This document shows, piece after piece, positions 34,593-44,085 of a stretch of DNA of 64,000 nucleotides. The stretch is from the NCBI RefSeq assembly GCF_900141715.1, contig NZ_FQYK01000003.1:227847-291846 (forward strand). Direction: 5' to 3'. This stretch comes from Algibacter luteus. GTDB taxonomy: Bacteria > Bacteroidota > Bacteroidia > Flavobacteriales > Flavobacteriaceae. The notes under the pieces were generated by a model. The model ran no database searches and had not been told where the DNA came from. It worked only from the letters and a program-made list of their open reading frames with translations. The position numbers and the translations under genes are program-made. Every line of letters starts with the position of its first letter. Within the stretch, counting starts at the first letter, position 1.

Positions 34593-36995
34593 TTAAGCCA
34601 TAATATGAAGCTCTGAAAATTCTTTAGTAATGGTTAAGGTATTGTTACCATTAAGCTTTAATTTTTCAAGAGGTATAATCACATTATCAATTTCAATTTT
34701 TGAAATTTTAAATGGTAACCCGTGCAGCTTTAACTTAAAAGTTTTATATGTGGTTACAAACTTACCAGATTTATGTTGTTGAATAATCAATTCGTTTTTC
34801 TTACCAGACAATTTAAAATCTCTTAAGCTATATCTACCTTTAATATAGTCGTAACCATCAGTAGCATCTTCGTAAACTTGAGATGATTCTTTACCCTCTT
34901 TATAATAAACATCAAGAATCAATTCATCAATAGTTTTTTCACCTACATATTGCTGAATAGGGTATTTAGGGATAATAGCCCCTTCTTTTACAAATATTGG
35001 CATGCTGTCTAAATCGGCATCAACCCATTGTTCAGATCCACCTTTAACCAACTCGTCATTCCAGAAATTGTACCATTTACCTAGAGGAAAATACATACGT
35101 CTTCCTTTTTGGTTTGGTGCTGTAATTGGGCAAGCTAATATTTTTTCACCAAAAATAAACTCATCATTTCTGTAATGTGTTTGCGGGTCGTGTTGATCGT
35201 ATAACACAAGCGATTTTAAAATTGGAATGCCCTCTTCGGCATATCTCCAAAACGCTGTATATAAATAAGGCAGTAATTGGTATCTAATTTCAATAAACTT
35301 TCTTACTACATCTGTTATAGTGGTTCCAAAAGCCCACGGTTCTTGGTCACCATGGTCTCCAGAAGAGTGAGTTCTACAAAATGGGTGAAAAACACCTAAC
35401 TGAATCCAACGTGCGTATAATTCCCCGTTTGGTTGTTCTGCAAATCCACCAATATCAGATCCTATAAACGAGAATCCAGACATACACATACGTTGTGCTT
35501 GTAAATTTGCAATGGTTAAATGATCCCAGGTTGCTACGTTATCTCCTGTCCAACTTGATGTGTAACGTTGCGTACCAGAATAAGCCGCTCTAGTAATAAC
35601 GAAAGGTCTTTTCGGGTAAGAGAATTTCTTTAAACCTTGGTAAGTAGCGCGTGCCATCTGCATGCCATATACATTGTGCGCTTTTCTGTGGCTACAAGGG
35701 TTCCCGTCATAATCGTGTCTTACATCATTAGGGAATGTTTTTCCTGGAACGTCCATAACTGCAGGTTCGTTCATATCATTCCAAACACCTTTTACACCAA
35801 TATCTTCAACAAGTTCTTGGAATAAATTAGACCACCATTCTCTTACTTCAGGATTTGTATAATCTGGGAAATAACACTCCCCAGGCCATACTTTACCTTT
35901 CATATAAGGGCCATCGGCACGCTTACAGAAGTAGTCTTTCTCTAAACCTTCTCTAAACACAGAGTAATCCATGTCTATTTTGATTCCTGGATCAATTATT
36001 ACAATGGTTTTAAAGCCATCATCGGCTAATTCTTTAACCATTCGTTTTGGGTCTGGAAAATACTCTTTACTCCAAGTAAAACATCTAAACCCTTCCATGT
36101 AATCGATATCTAAATAAATAGCATCACAAGGAATCTCTAATTCTCTAAATTTTGCAGTAATTTCTTTTACATTAGATTCAGGATAGTAGCTCCATTTACA
36201 TTGGTGATATCCTAAAGTCCAAAGTGCAGGCATTTCATGTGGTTTACCTGTTAAATCTGTATAGTTTGCAACCACATCAGACATTTCAGGGCCGTAAATA
36301 AAATAGTAATTCATTTCGCCACCATGCGCCCAGAAACTTGTTATATTTCTTCGTTCGCTACAAAAATCGAAAAATGAACGAAAGGTATTATCAAAAAATA
36401 TACCGTAAGACTTTTTGTTGTGTAACGCTGTATAAAATGGAATGGCTTTGTAAATAGGATCGGTTTCTCTACCATAAGCATAAGAATCTGTTACCCAGTT
36501 TTCAAATCGTTTTCCTTTTAGGTTATTGTCAACAGGTTTATCGCCTAAACCGTAATAACTTTCACCTGCATGCGATGTTTTAGACATTTTAACAACATCC
36601 CCTCCAAACTCATAACTTTCTTCCCAGTGAAAACCAAGCTCGTCTTCACAAATAAGGCTTTTATCCTTAGCATCGTAAATCGATGATCTTAAATCTAACT
36701 TTGAAATATGGCAAATCAGTTTTGCCGTTGTAATGATGTAATTATTTTCATCTTCGGTAACTTCAAGGTGATTATAGCCTCTGCTTGCATATTTTGTAAT
36801 GGCATAAGAAAAATCATTTTCAAAAATACCAGTAGTTGTATATCTAAAACGAAGAACACTATCTCGACGCACCGTAACTTCTAAAACAACACCGTTTTCG
36901 GTGGTAAAAGACAGTACATTTAGGTTCTTTTTGTATGCAATTATTTTGGATGGGAATAAGTTCCCTTTGTATTCTAATTCAGTATTTAATATCAT
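34593..36995 (-). CDS. GH31 family alpha-glucosidase, cytoplasmic
   Basis: From the ATG at 36995 this is an 800-residue protein (a TTG five codons upstream is the alternative). GH31 signatures are WNDMNEP with the nucleophile D407 and SSWTGDN with the acid/base D485. The substrate-pocket strands AIYLDIDYM and HQCKWSYYP are also present. An N-terminal beta-sandwich (about 1-240) and a C-terminal beta domain (about 650-800) flank the barrel. It has no signal peptide, so it acts inside the cell on maltose, maltodextrins or glycogen fragments. It lies downstream of the glg operon on the same strand but is separated from it by 281 bp with a strong hairpin, so it probably has its own promoter. Confidence 0.93.
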   Translation of the reverse strand: MILNTELEYKGNLFPSKIIAYKKNLNVLSFTTENGVVLEVTVRRDSVLRFRYTTTGIFENDFSYAITKYASRGYNHLEVTEDENNYIITTAKLICHISKLDLRSSIYDAKDKSLICEDELGFHWEESYEFGGDVVKMSKTSHAGESYYGLGDKPVDNNLKGKRFENWVTDSYAYGRETDPIYKAIPFYTALHNKKSYGIFFDNTFRSFFDFCSERRNITSFWAHGGEMNYYFIYGPEMSDVVANYTDLTGKPHEMPALWTLGYHQCKWSYYPESNVKEITAKFRELEIPCDAIYLDIDYMEGFRCFTWSKEYFPDPKRMVKELADDGFKTIVIIDPGIKIDMDYSVFREGLEKDYFCKRADGPYMKGKVWPGECYFPDYTNPEVREWWSNLFQELVEDIGVKGVWNDMNEPAVMDVPGKTFPNDVRHDYDGNPCSHRKAHNVYGMQMARATYQGLKKFSYPKRPFVITRAAYSGTQRYTSSWTGDNVATWDHLTIANLQAQRMCMSGFSFIGSDIGGFAEQPNGELYARWIQLGVFHPFCRTHSSGDHGDQEPWAFGTTITDVVRKFIEIRYQLLPYLYTAFWRYAEEGIPILKSLVLYDQHDPQTHYRNDEFIFGEKILACPITAPNQKGRRMYFPLGKWYNFWNDELVKGGSEQWVDADLDSMPIFVKEGAIIPKYPIQQYVGEKTIDELILDVYYKEGKESSQVYEDATDGYDYIKGRYSLRDFKLSGKKNELIIQQHKSGKFVTTYKTFKLKLHGLPFKISKIEIDNVIIPLEKLKLNGNNTLTITKEFSELHIMA

Positions 36996-37227
36996 AAAAC
37001 TATAAATCAATAATAATTGACGAAAATAGTAAATTTTGAATACCTTGTTGATTACTTTTTATCAAAAAAACGCTTGAATTAATGCATTAAAGTCAAATAT
37101 TAACCTAATTAATTATGGATAACTCAGATTGGGATAAATCAACAGAAATTGAAGACTAAATTTAAAACATATAGCATGTTTAAATTCAAGTTTTTTATAG
37201 TTAATGTGTTGATTACATAGAAAGTAT

Positions 37228-37261
37228 AGTAGCGTTTTAAAAATTATTTTAAAACGCTACT
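37228..37261 (-). terminator. Hairpin terminator after glgB
   Basis: AGTAGCGTTTTAAAA (37228-37242) pairs perfectly over 15 bp with TTTTAAAACGCTACT (37247-37261) around a 4-nt loop, starting 16 bp after the glgB stop. The downstream T-tract is weak (ATACTTTCT), so termination may be partial. Confidence 0.75.
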
Positions 37262-37276
37262 TCTTGATTTTATTTT

Positions 37277-39187
37277 TTAGGAATTAAAGGAAAAAATTGT
37301 TACTGCTAATGGGGGTAAAACAATTTCTGCTGAATATTCTTTACCATTCCAAGGATCTTTTTTAACGGTTGTTTGCTTTTTGTTTTTAATGCCACTACCT
37401 CCAAATTCTTCGGCATCACTATTAAAAATCTCGACGAGTTTTCCTTTTGAAGGCACACCAATTTTATAATTTTTTCTAACTGTTGGTGTTAAGTTACAAA
37501 CCACAATTACATTTTCTTCTTCTTTATACCCTTTTCTTACATACGAGATTACACAATTCTCGTGATCATCATAACTTATCCATTCAAAACCTTCACCACT
37601 AAAACCTTTTTCATATAATGCAGGAGTGTTTTTATAAATCGTATTTAGCGATTTGAAATAGTTTTGCATGTCTTGATGAGGTTTAAACTCTAATAGGTTC
37701 CAATCTAAGCTTTCTTCGAAATTCCATTCGTTGTATTGACCAAATTCACCACCCATAAATAGGAGTTTTGTTCCTGGATGTGTAAACATGTAGCCATATA
37801 ATAAACGAAGATTTGCAAAACGTTGCCATTCATCACCAGGCATTCTTCCTAAGATTGAATTTTTGCCATAAACCACCTCGTCATGCGATAGTGGCAACAT
37901 AAAATTCTCTGTAAAAGCATATGCTAAACTAAAGGTAATTTCGTTATGATGATATTTTCTATACACCGGATCTTTAGCAAAATACTCTAAGGTATCGTGC
38001 ATCCAACCCATCATCCATTTCATTCCAAAGCCTAAACCACCTACAAATGTTGGTTTAGAAACCATAGGGAACGCCGTAGACTCTTCTGCAATGGTTTGCA
38101 CATCAGGGAAAGAGGCATATATTTCTTCGTTTAATTCTTTTAAAAAACTAATAACTGCTAGATTCTCTCTTCCACCGTAAATATTAGGTTCCCACTCGCC
38201 ATCTTCTCTTGAATAATCTAAAAACAGCATTGAAGCAACAGCATCAACACGTAAACCATCGGCATGGTATTGATCCATCCAAAACACCGCGTTACTTATT
38301 AAAAATGAACGCACTTCATTACGTTCGTAATTAAAAATTAAGCTTTTCCAATCTTGATGATATCCTTTTCTTTTATCAGGATGCTCATAAAGATGCGAAC
38401 CATCAAAAAACCCTAAACCATGTGCGTCTTCGGGAAAATGTGACGGCACCCAATCCAAAATTATTCCTATACCCGCTTGATGTAATTTATCAACGAGATA
38501 CTTGAATTCTTCTGGGTAACCAAAACGCGATGTTGGTGCAAAATATCCTGTAATTTGGTATCCCCAAGAAGGATCGTAAGGAAATTCCATAATAGGCATA
38601 AGTTCCACATGGGTAAAATTCATGTCTTTTACGTAGTTCACTAAGTCGTCTGCCAACTCGAAATAAGACATGAAACGATCTTCTTCAAGATGTTTTTTCC
38701 AAGACCCTAAATGCACTTCGTAAACCGAGTATGGCGCATCAATGGCGTTGTGATTTTTACGCGTTTTCATCCAGTCTTTATCCTTCCATTTATAATTATC
38801 GTCCCAAACAATTGATGCTGTTCTAGGAGGATGCTCATAACGTCTAGCATAAGGATCTGCTTTTTCGGTTTTTATATCATTATTATGACTTTGAATTTTG
38901 TATTTGTAAGCAGTACCTTTAGTTATAAGCGGAATAAACCCTTCCCAAATACCACTAGAATCCCAACGAACATTTAATTGGTGTTCACCTTCCATCCAAT
39001 AATTAAAATCGCCAATTACAGATACTTGTTTTGCTGTTGGTGCCCATACTGCAAAATACACACCATCAATACCATCAACGGTTACAAGGTGCGAACCGAA
39101 TTTTTCGTATAGCCTAAAATGCTTGCCTGATTTAAAAAGGTTTATATCAAATTCGGTAAATAAACTGTGAACTTTTACTTGTGCCAT
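37277..39187 (-). CDS. glgB: 1,4-alpha-glucan branching enzyme
   Basis: This is a 636-residue GH13_9 branching enzyme. An N-terminal CBM48 (about 35-125, VYFAVWAPTAKQVSVIGDFNYW) is followed by the catalytic barrel (about 150-510): WGYQITGYFAPTSRFG, DGLRVDAVASML with the nucleophile D315, TIAEESTAFP with the acid/base E368, and LSHDEVVYGK with D436. A C-terminal beta domain ends in LPPLAVTIFSF. It moves alpha-1,4 segments to alpha-1,6 positions on glucan. It is the last gene of the operon, 3 bp after the maltokinase gene. In this context it branches the linear chains made by GlgE. Confidence 0.96.
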   Translation of the reverse strand: MAQVKVHSLFTEFDINLFKSGKHFRLYEKFGSHLVTVDGIDGVYFAVWAPTAKQVSVIGDFNYWMEGEHQLNVRWDSSGIWEGFIPLITKGTAYKYKIQSHNNDIKTEKADPYARRYEHPPRTASIVWDDNYKWKDKDWMKTRKNHNAIDAPYSVYEVHLGSWKKHLEEDRFMSYFELADDLVNYVKDMNFTHVELMPIMEFPYDPSWGYQITGYFAPTSRFGYPEEFKYLVDKLHQAGIGIILDWVPSHFPEDAHGLGFFDGSHLYEHPDKRKGYHQDWKSLIFNYERNEVRSFLISNAVFWMDQYHADGLRVDAVASMLFLDYSREDGEWEPNIYGGRENLAVISFLKELNEEIYASFPDVQTIAEESTAFPMVSKPTFVGGLGFGMKWMMGWMHDTLEYFAKDPVYRKYHHNEITFSLAYAFTENFMLPLSHDEVVYGKNSILGRMPGDEWQRFANLRLLYGYMFTHPGTKLLFMGGEFGQYNEWNFEESLDWNLLEFKPHQDMQNYFKSLNTIYKNTPALYEKGFSGEGFEWISYDDHENCVISYVRKGYKEEENVIVVCNLTPTVRKNYKIGVPSKGKLVEIFNSDAEEFGGSGIKNKKQTTVKKDPWNGKEYSAEIVLPPLAVTIFSFNS

Positions 39188-39190
39188 AAA

Positions 39191-40822
39191 TTAATGATTT
39201 ATAATATTAGATATCCCTTTTAGAGGAATTACTGCCCATTGCGGACGAGAATTGAGTTCGTAACCCAATTCGTAAACTGCTTTTTCAAGTAAGCAGTATT
39301 TTAATATAAAGATACGTTCTTTATTGTAACCTAAATTTAAATTTGCGTTTTGCGTTTCTGTAACATAAGTGCCTAAAAACAGACCTGTTATATACCTGTA
39401 TAATATTTCTGAAGCATTAAATAAGGCTTCCTGAGATTCTTTATAATGTGTTTCACTATTGTTAAAAACCGTAGCGTACAATGCGTAATGAAATGATCTA
39501 AACAAGCCAGCAACGTCTTTTAAAGGTGGTTGTTTTACTTTTCTATCGCGTATGGTACTTTCTGGTTCGCCTTCAAAGTCTAGAATATAATAATCGTTAT
39601 CTTTTACTAATACTTGGCCTAAATGATAATCACCATGAACCCGGATGCGTTCGCCTTTAAGTTTGGTCCAGTCAAAATTCACAAAGCGCTTTCTAATGCT
39701 ATTTTTTTTGTCAAGAAACTCTTGTGCTAAAGATACGGCTAAACCCTCCAGTTTACCTTGGTTGTTTTCAATAATATTTAACCTATTTTGAAATTGATAT
39801 AACATTTTATTTTTTAACCACACTTCGTAATCGCCATTGTAATGGGCTGGTGTAAAAGCGGTTTCTTCAAACTCTGAACCCAAAGCAATATGCATTTCTG
39901 CAGTACGTTTTGCTAAGGTTTGTACTTGATTAAACAAATTTAGTCCCGCCCAGTCTATAATTTGTGGTGGAATATCTTGAATGGTTAAACGTTGGTATAA
40001 TTCTGTATTAGGTAAATTATTTATAACTATCTTTTTGTATTCTAGATTAGAAAAAACCCTGTGTAATTCTTTTAGCATATAATCCCACGCATCACCTTCA
40101 TTGGGGATCATTTCTTGCATCAATCCTATGGTAATGTTGGTGTTTTCTGAGTCAACTAAATTAATACTTCCTAAATAGGCAGGTGTATTTTTAAATTCTT
40201 TTTTCTCTGACAAAAAACGACTCATTTCGTAGTCGGGGTTTTTATCTCCAAAAATGCGTCTGAAAAACTTTAATACATATTTATCGTTATAAACCAAAGA
40301 GGTATTACTTTGTTCTAGGCCCATAAACCTTGATGATTCATATGAAACATTATTGAACAAATGACTTTTATGGTATTGCACCTTGGTTGTGTCTTTGGGC
40401 TCAGCAGTAATAATACGCTCAAAAACTAATTTTCTAAAGGCTTCTAAGTTAACCGCATCTATGATATGACCTTTTTGATTTTGAATGCTTATGGGAAGAA
40501 TTCTATCTTTTTGAGCAAAATTTTCATCGGTTACAAAAGCAATTGGCAAAAAATAATGCTGATAAAAAGATTCTACAAAATTTACTTCAAGGATAAGTCC
40601 AAAATAAACCTCGCCATGTTGCTGAATTCTAAAATATTCGGCTAGTTCTATATATTTTATCTGACTCGATTTTCCACCATACCAGCGTTGTTTTATAATA
40701 TAGTCTTCTAATACATCTGATAAAAAGGTTTTAACGAACGCTTCATTATCAAGCAAAACCTCCCAGGCCTCATCAGACTTAAAATGGCTATCTATTGATG
40801 ATATTGAAGCTTCATGCGTCAT
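39191..40822 (-). CDS. mak: Maltokinase (Mak/Pep2-type)
   Basis: This 543-residue protein has an N-terminal cap region beginning near KQRWYGGKSSQI (44-55), typical of maltokinases, and an aminoglycoside-phosphotransferase-like kinase lobe. The catalytic loop is RVHGDYHLGQ (D398) and the metal-binding motif is ILDFEGEP (D415). It phosphorylates maltose with ATP to alpha-maltose-1-phosphate, the donor for GlgE. In many bacteria this domain is fused or linked to TreS. Here it stands alone, 4 bp after glgE and 3 bp before glgB, and no TreS is present in the window. Confidence 0.9.
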   Translation of the reverse strand: MTHEASISSIDSHFKSDEAWEVLLDNEAFVKTFLSDVLEDYIIKQRWYGGKSSQIKYIELAEYFRIQQHGEVYFGLILEVNFVESFYQHYFLPIAFVTDENFAQKDRILPISIQNQKGHIIDAVNLEAFRKLVFERIITAEPKDTTKVQYHKSHLFNNVSYESSRFMGLEQSNTSLVYNDKYVLKFFRRIFGDKNPDYEMSRFLSEKKEFKNTPAYLGSINLVDSENTNITIGLMQEMIPNEGDAWDYMLKELHRVFSNLEYKKIVINNLPNTELYQRLTIQDIPPQIIDWAGLNLFNQVQTLAKRTAEMHIALGSEFEETAFTPAHYNGDYEVWLKNKMLYQFQNRLNIIENNQGKLEGLAVSLAQEFLDKKNSIRKRFVNFDWTKLKGERIRVHGDYHLGQVLVKDNDYYILDFEGEPESTIRDRKVKQPPLKDVAGLFRSFHYALYATVFNNSETHYKESQEALFNASEILYRYITGLFLGTYVTETQNANLNLGYNKERIFILKYCLLEKAVYELGYELNSRPQWAVIPLKGISNIINH

Positions 40823-40826
40823 ACAA

Positions 40827-42764
40827 TTACTTGTTAATATTGAAAATATGGAACGGCATTGTAGGATGTAATTCTACATAACACCATTCGGAATTCCAAT
40901 TATAGCGACTATCTGTAATTAAATCATGCATTTCTAAGTTATGTCCATGGTGCACACCAATGTCGTGTAATGGTACTTGAACTGTGCCTTGTTGGGAGTT
41001 TTGAGCATCTAAACTAATAATAATAAACATTTGGCTAGTTCTGTCGGCGTTCCATTTATAAAATGCTATTAAATTGTCGTTATTTATATGACAAAATTTA
41101 ATGTTATTGGTTTGCTGGAGCGCAGCATTGTTGTGCCTGATATAATTTATTTTTGAAATTATTGTGATTAGCTTGTTTTTAATATTCCAATCGTAATGTG
41201 TGATTTGAAATTTTTCAGAATTTAAATACTCTTCTTTTCCTAGTAGCGAGTTAGATAACATATACTCAAAAACGGGCCCATAAATACCAATACTCGAACT
41301 TAAAGTTGCCGCTAATGCATAACGTTGAATATGCTTAGATTCGTTTGCACCTTGCAAGTGATATGGGTTAATATCTGGTGTATTTGGCCAAAAGTTTGGC
41401 TGCATGTATTCTTTTAATTCTGATTTTGTAAGTTCCTCAACATATTCAATAAGTTCGTGTTTATTTTCACGCCAAGTAAAATATGTATAAGATTGTGTAT
41501 ACCCTTGTTTTGCCAATTGTTGCATGACTTTAGGCGCCGTAAAGGCTTCAGCTAGAAAAATAACATCTGGATGTTTGGCTTTTACTTGAGAAATAATCCA
41601 GTTCCAAAAATAGAAGGGTTTGGTATGTGGGTTATCTACTCTAAAAACATTGATACCACAATCTATCCAGTGCATTAAAATATCTAGGCACTCATTCCAT
41701 AGGTTTTTATAATCTTCACTTTCCCAATAAATAGGAAGAATATCTTGATACTTTTTAGGAGGGTTTTCTGCATATTGAACAGTGCCATCCGGTCTCCATT
41801 TAAACCATTCTGGATGCGCTTTTACCCATGGATGATCAGGAGCTGCTTGTAGTGCGTAATCCATGGCAATTTCAATATCTTGTTCTTTTGCTCTTTGAAC
41901 TAGTGCCTTAAAATCATCAAGCGTTCCTAATTGTGGGTGGATATCTTTATGGCCACCATGTTGTGAACCCACACCCCATGTAGAGCCAACGTCTCCTTCT
42001 TTAGCTTCTACAGTATTGTTTTTACCTTTTCTATTAACTTCGCCTATTGGATGAATTGGAGGTAAATACAAGACATCAAACCCCATACTTTTAACGCGTG
42101 GCAGTAATCGTTCGCAGTCTTTAAACGTACCATGAACCCCTGGAGTTTCTGAGGCTGAACGCGGAAAGAACTCATACCAAGTACTAAAACGAGCTCTTTT
42201 TCTGTCTACATATACCTGAAATTCTTTTGAGGTATTATCAAGTAATTTTATTGGGTTAGCATAAAAAATATTATATAACCGCTCTGTACAGGCTTCTGTT
42301 ATAGCCTCGCCATAATCATTTGTGCTTTTGAATAATTTATGAAGGTGTTCTAAGTAGACTTTATCGTCTCCGCTAACTTTATTTAAAATAGCATTAATAT
42401 ACTCCGCGCCTTCCAGTAATTCAGAAGCCACATGTTGCCCATCATTTATTTTTCTTATTAAACCATAGCGCCAATTGAGAGCATAATCAACCCACGATTG
42501 GACTTTGTAGGTGTAAAAACCTTGTTTTTCAACGGTGAAGGATGCTTGCCATTCGTTATTGGAAATTAAAGTCATTCGGGTTTCTCTCCAAGCTCTATCT
42601 TTTTCATGTTTGTAAAGAATGGAAGCGCCCAAAACATCATGTCCATCGGCCATAATGTGCGCATCTACTTTTACTATTTCATTTACTATACGTTTTATGT
42701 AAAACTCACCACAGTTTACACTAGGCGAGACATAATCAATTACAACTCTTCTTTGGTCTTGCAT
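40827..42764 (-). CDS. glgE: Alpha-1,4-glucan:maltose-1-phosphate maltosyltransferase
   Basis: This is a 645-residue GH13_3 enzyme. An N-terminal domain (about 1-125) precedes a helical insert (about 130-185), and the barrel begins at FSTWYEFFPRS. GlgE-specific motifs are LPPIHPIGEVNRKGKNN (234-250), HGGHKDIHPQLG (269-280) and ALQAAPDHPWV. The catalytic residues are D377 in INVFRVDNPHTKPF, E406 in FLAEAFTAP and D464 in FWPNTPDI. It transfers maltosyl units from maltose-1-phosphate to growing alpha-1,4-glucan and releases phosphate. It follows glgC by 38 bp and precedes mak by 4 bp. The length and motifs leave little doubt. Confidence 0.96.
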   Translation of the reverse strand: MQDQRRVVIDYVSPSVNCGEFYIKRIVNEIVKVDAHIMADGHDVLGASILYKHEKDRAWRETRMTLISNNEWQASFTVEKQGFYTYKVQSWVDYALNWRYGLIRKINDGQHVASELLEGAEYINAILNKVSGDDKVYLEHLHKLFKSTNDYGEAITEACTERLYNIFYANPIKLLDNTSKEFQVYVDRKRARFSTWYEFFPRSASETPGVHGTFKDCERLLPRVKSMGFDVLYLPPIHPIGEVNRKGKNNTVEAKEGDVGSTWGVGSQHGGHKDIHPQLGTLDDFKALVQRAKEQDIEIAMDYALQAAPDHPWVKAHPEWFKWRPDGTVQYAENPPKKYQDILPIYWESEDYKNLWNECLDILMHWIDCGINVFRVDNPHTKPFYFWNWIISQVKAKHPDVIFLAEAFTAPKVMQQLAKQGYTQSYTYFTWRENKHELIEYVEELTKSELKEYMQPNFWPNTPDINPYHLQGANESKHIQRYALAATLSSSIGIYGPVFEYMLSNSLLGKEEYLNSEKFQITHYDWNIKNKLITIISKINYIRHNNAALQQTNNIKFCHINNDNLIAFYKWNADRTSQMFIIISLDAQNSQQGTVQVPLHDIGVHHGHNLEMHDLITDSRYNWNSEWCYVELHPTMPFHIFNINK

Positions 42765-42802
42765 TTCAATTGGTTATATAAAAAATAAAAAAGATTGGAT
42801 GT

Positions 42803-44068
42803 TTATATTATTGTGCCTTTTGGTATTGTAGCTCCTTTTTTAATGACTACTATACCCTGTTTTACCATATAAGTATCTGTTTCAACTTCTTCCAGATGCT
42901 TACCTCCATTTATTCTTACATCATCTCCAATACGGCAATTTTTGTCTAAAATGGCATTTTTTATAAAACAGCGTTCACCAATACCCATAAGAATAGGAAT
43001 ACGTTTGTTATTAATTTCATCTAAAGACTCATAATAATCGCTACCCATCATGTAGGTATTAATAACCGTTGATTCGTCACCAATTCTTGAACGAATACCT
43101 ATGACTGATTTTTCAATTTTTGCAGCGCTAATAATACAGCCTTCAGCAATTACTGTTCTTTCAAGTGCAGTTCCTGCAACTTTTGTTGTAGGCAACATTC
43201 TTGCTCTAGTATAAATACGTTTTTTCTTGTCGTATAAATCGAATTTTGGTATATCATCGGTTAACCCGAGGTTTGCTTCAAAGAATGAGTCTATATTTCC
43301 GATATCGGTCCAGTACCCTTCGTATTGATAGCTCATTGTTTTATGTTTATCAATGGCTTGTGGAATAATTTCTTTCCCAAAATCGTTTGTATCTGGGTTT
43401 TGCATTAATTCCTCTAAAAGCTCACGATTGAAAACATAAATCCCCATTGAAGCTAAATAATGGCGACCTTCTTTTTTCATGTCATCACTAACGTCGGAAG
43501 TCCAATCCGGTAATAGACTAGCGTCTGGTTTTTCAATGAAAGATGTAATGACGTTTTTGTCATCAGATTTTAAAATACCAAACTCAGTTGCTTCTTTAGC
43601 GCTAACAGGAATGGTAGCTATGGATATTTTGGCATCATTTTTTTCGTGCTCTTCTATCAGATGTTCATAATCCATTTGATACAATTGATCACCAGAAAGG
43701 ATTAAGAAATACTGGAAATCATGTCGTAAAAAATGGTGCATACTTTGGCGCACAGCATCAGCAGTTCCTTGAAACCAAGTTTTGTTATGTGGTGTTTGTT
43801 CCGCAGCTAAAACATCAACAAATGCTGAACTAAAAAAACTAAAATGATACGTGTCTTTGATATGCCGATTTAATGAGGCTGAATTAAATTGAGTTAAAAC
43901 AAACATACGCTTGATGTCTGCATTTATACAATTTGAAATAGGAATATCTACTAGCCTATATTTACCTGCAATAGGTACAGCAGGTTTTGAGCGTTCTTGA
44001 GTAAGTGGGTAAAGTCTGGAGCCTTGACCACCCCCTAGAATTATTGCTAATGCCTTGTTATTTATCAT
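42803..44068 (-). CDS. glgC: Glucose-1-phosphate adenylyltransferase
   Basis: This is a 421-residue ADP-glucose pyrophosphorylase. The N-terminal nucleotidyltransferase domain shows ILGGGQGSRLYPLTQERSKP (10-29), LVDIPISNCINA, ILSGDQLYQMDY and GYWTDIGNIDSFFEANL. A left-handed beta-helix (about 290-421) ends in GIVVIKKGATIPKGT. It makes ADP-glucose from ATP and glucose-1-phosphate. The gene lies 17 bp after the synthase gene. In this operon its product should feed the GT4 enzyme, which in the actinobacterial version uses ADP-glucose and glucose-1-phosphate to form maltose-1-phosphate. Confidence 0.96.
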   Translation of the reverse strand: MINNKALAIILGGGQGSRLYPLTQERSKPAVPIAGKYRLVDIPISNCINADIKRMFVLTQFNSASLNRHIKDTYHFSFFSSAFVDVLAAEQTPHNKTWFQGTADAVRQSMHHFLRHDFQYFLILSGDQLYQMDYEHLIEEHEKNDAKISIATIPVSAKEATEFGILKSDDKNVITSFIEKPDASLLPDWTSDVSDDMKKEGRHYLASMGIYVFNRELLEELMQNPDTNDFGKEIIPQAIDKHKTMSYQYEGYWTDIGNIDSFFEANLGLTDDIPKFDLYDKKKRIYTRARMLPTTKVAGTALERTVIAEGCIISAAKIEKSVIGIRSRIGDESTVINTYMMGSDYYESLDEINNKRIPILMGIGERCFIKNAILDKNCRIGDDVRINGGKHLEEVETDTYMVKQGIVVIKKGATIPKGTII

Positions 44069-44085
44069 AATTTGGTTGTTTTAGT

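Noticed and set aside
37113-37157. Possible 14-codon ORF (ATG GAT AAC ...) upstream of GH31
   Set aside because: Too short, no promoter, no similarity to known leader peptides. Probably chance.
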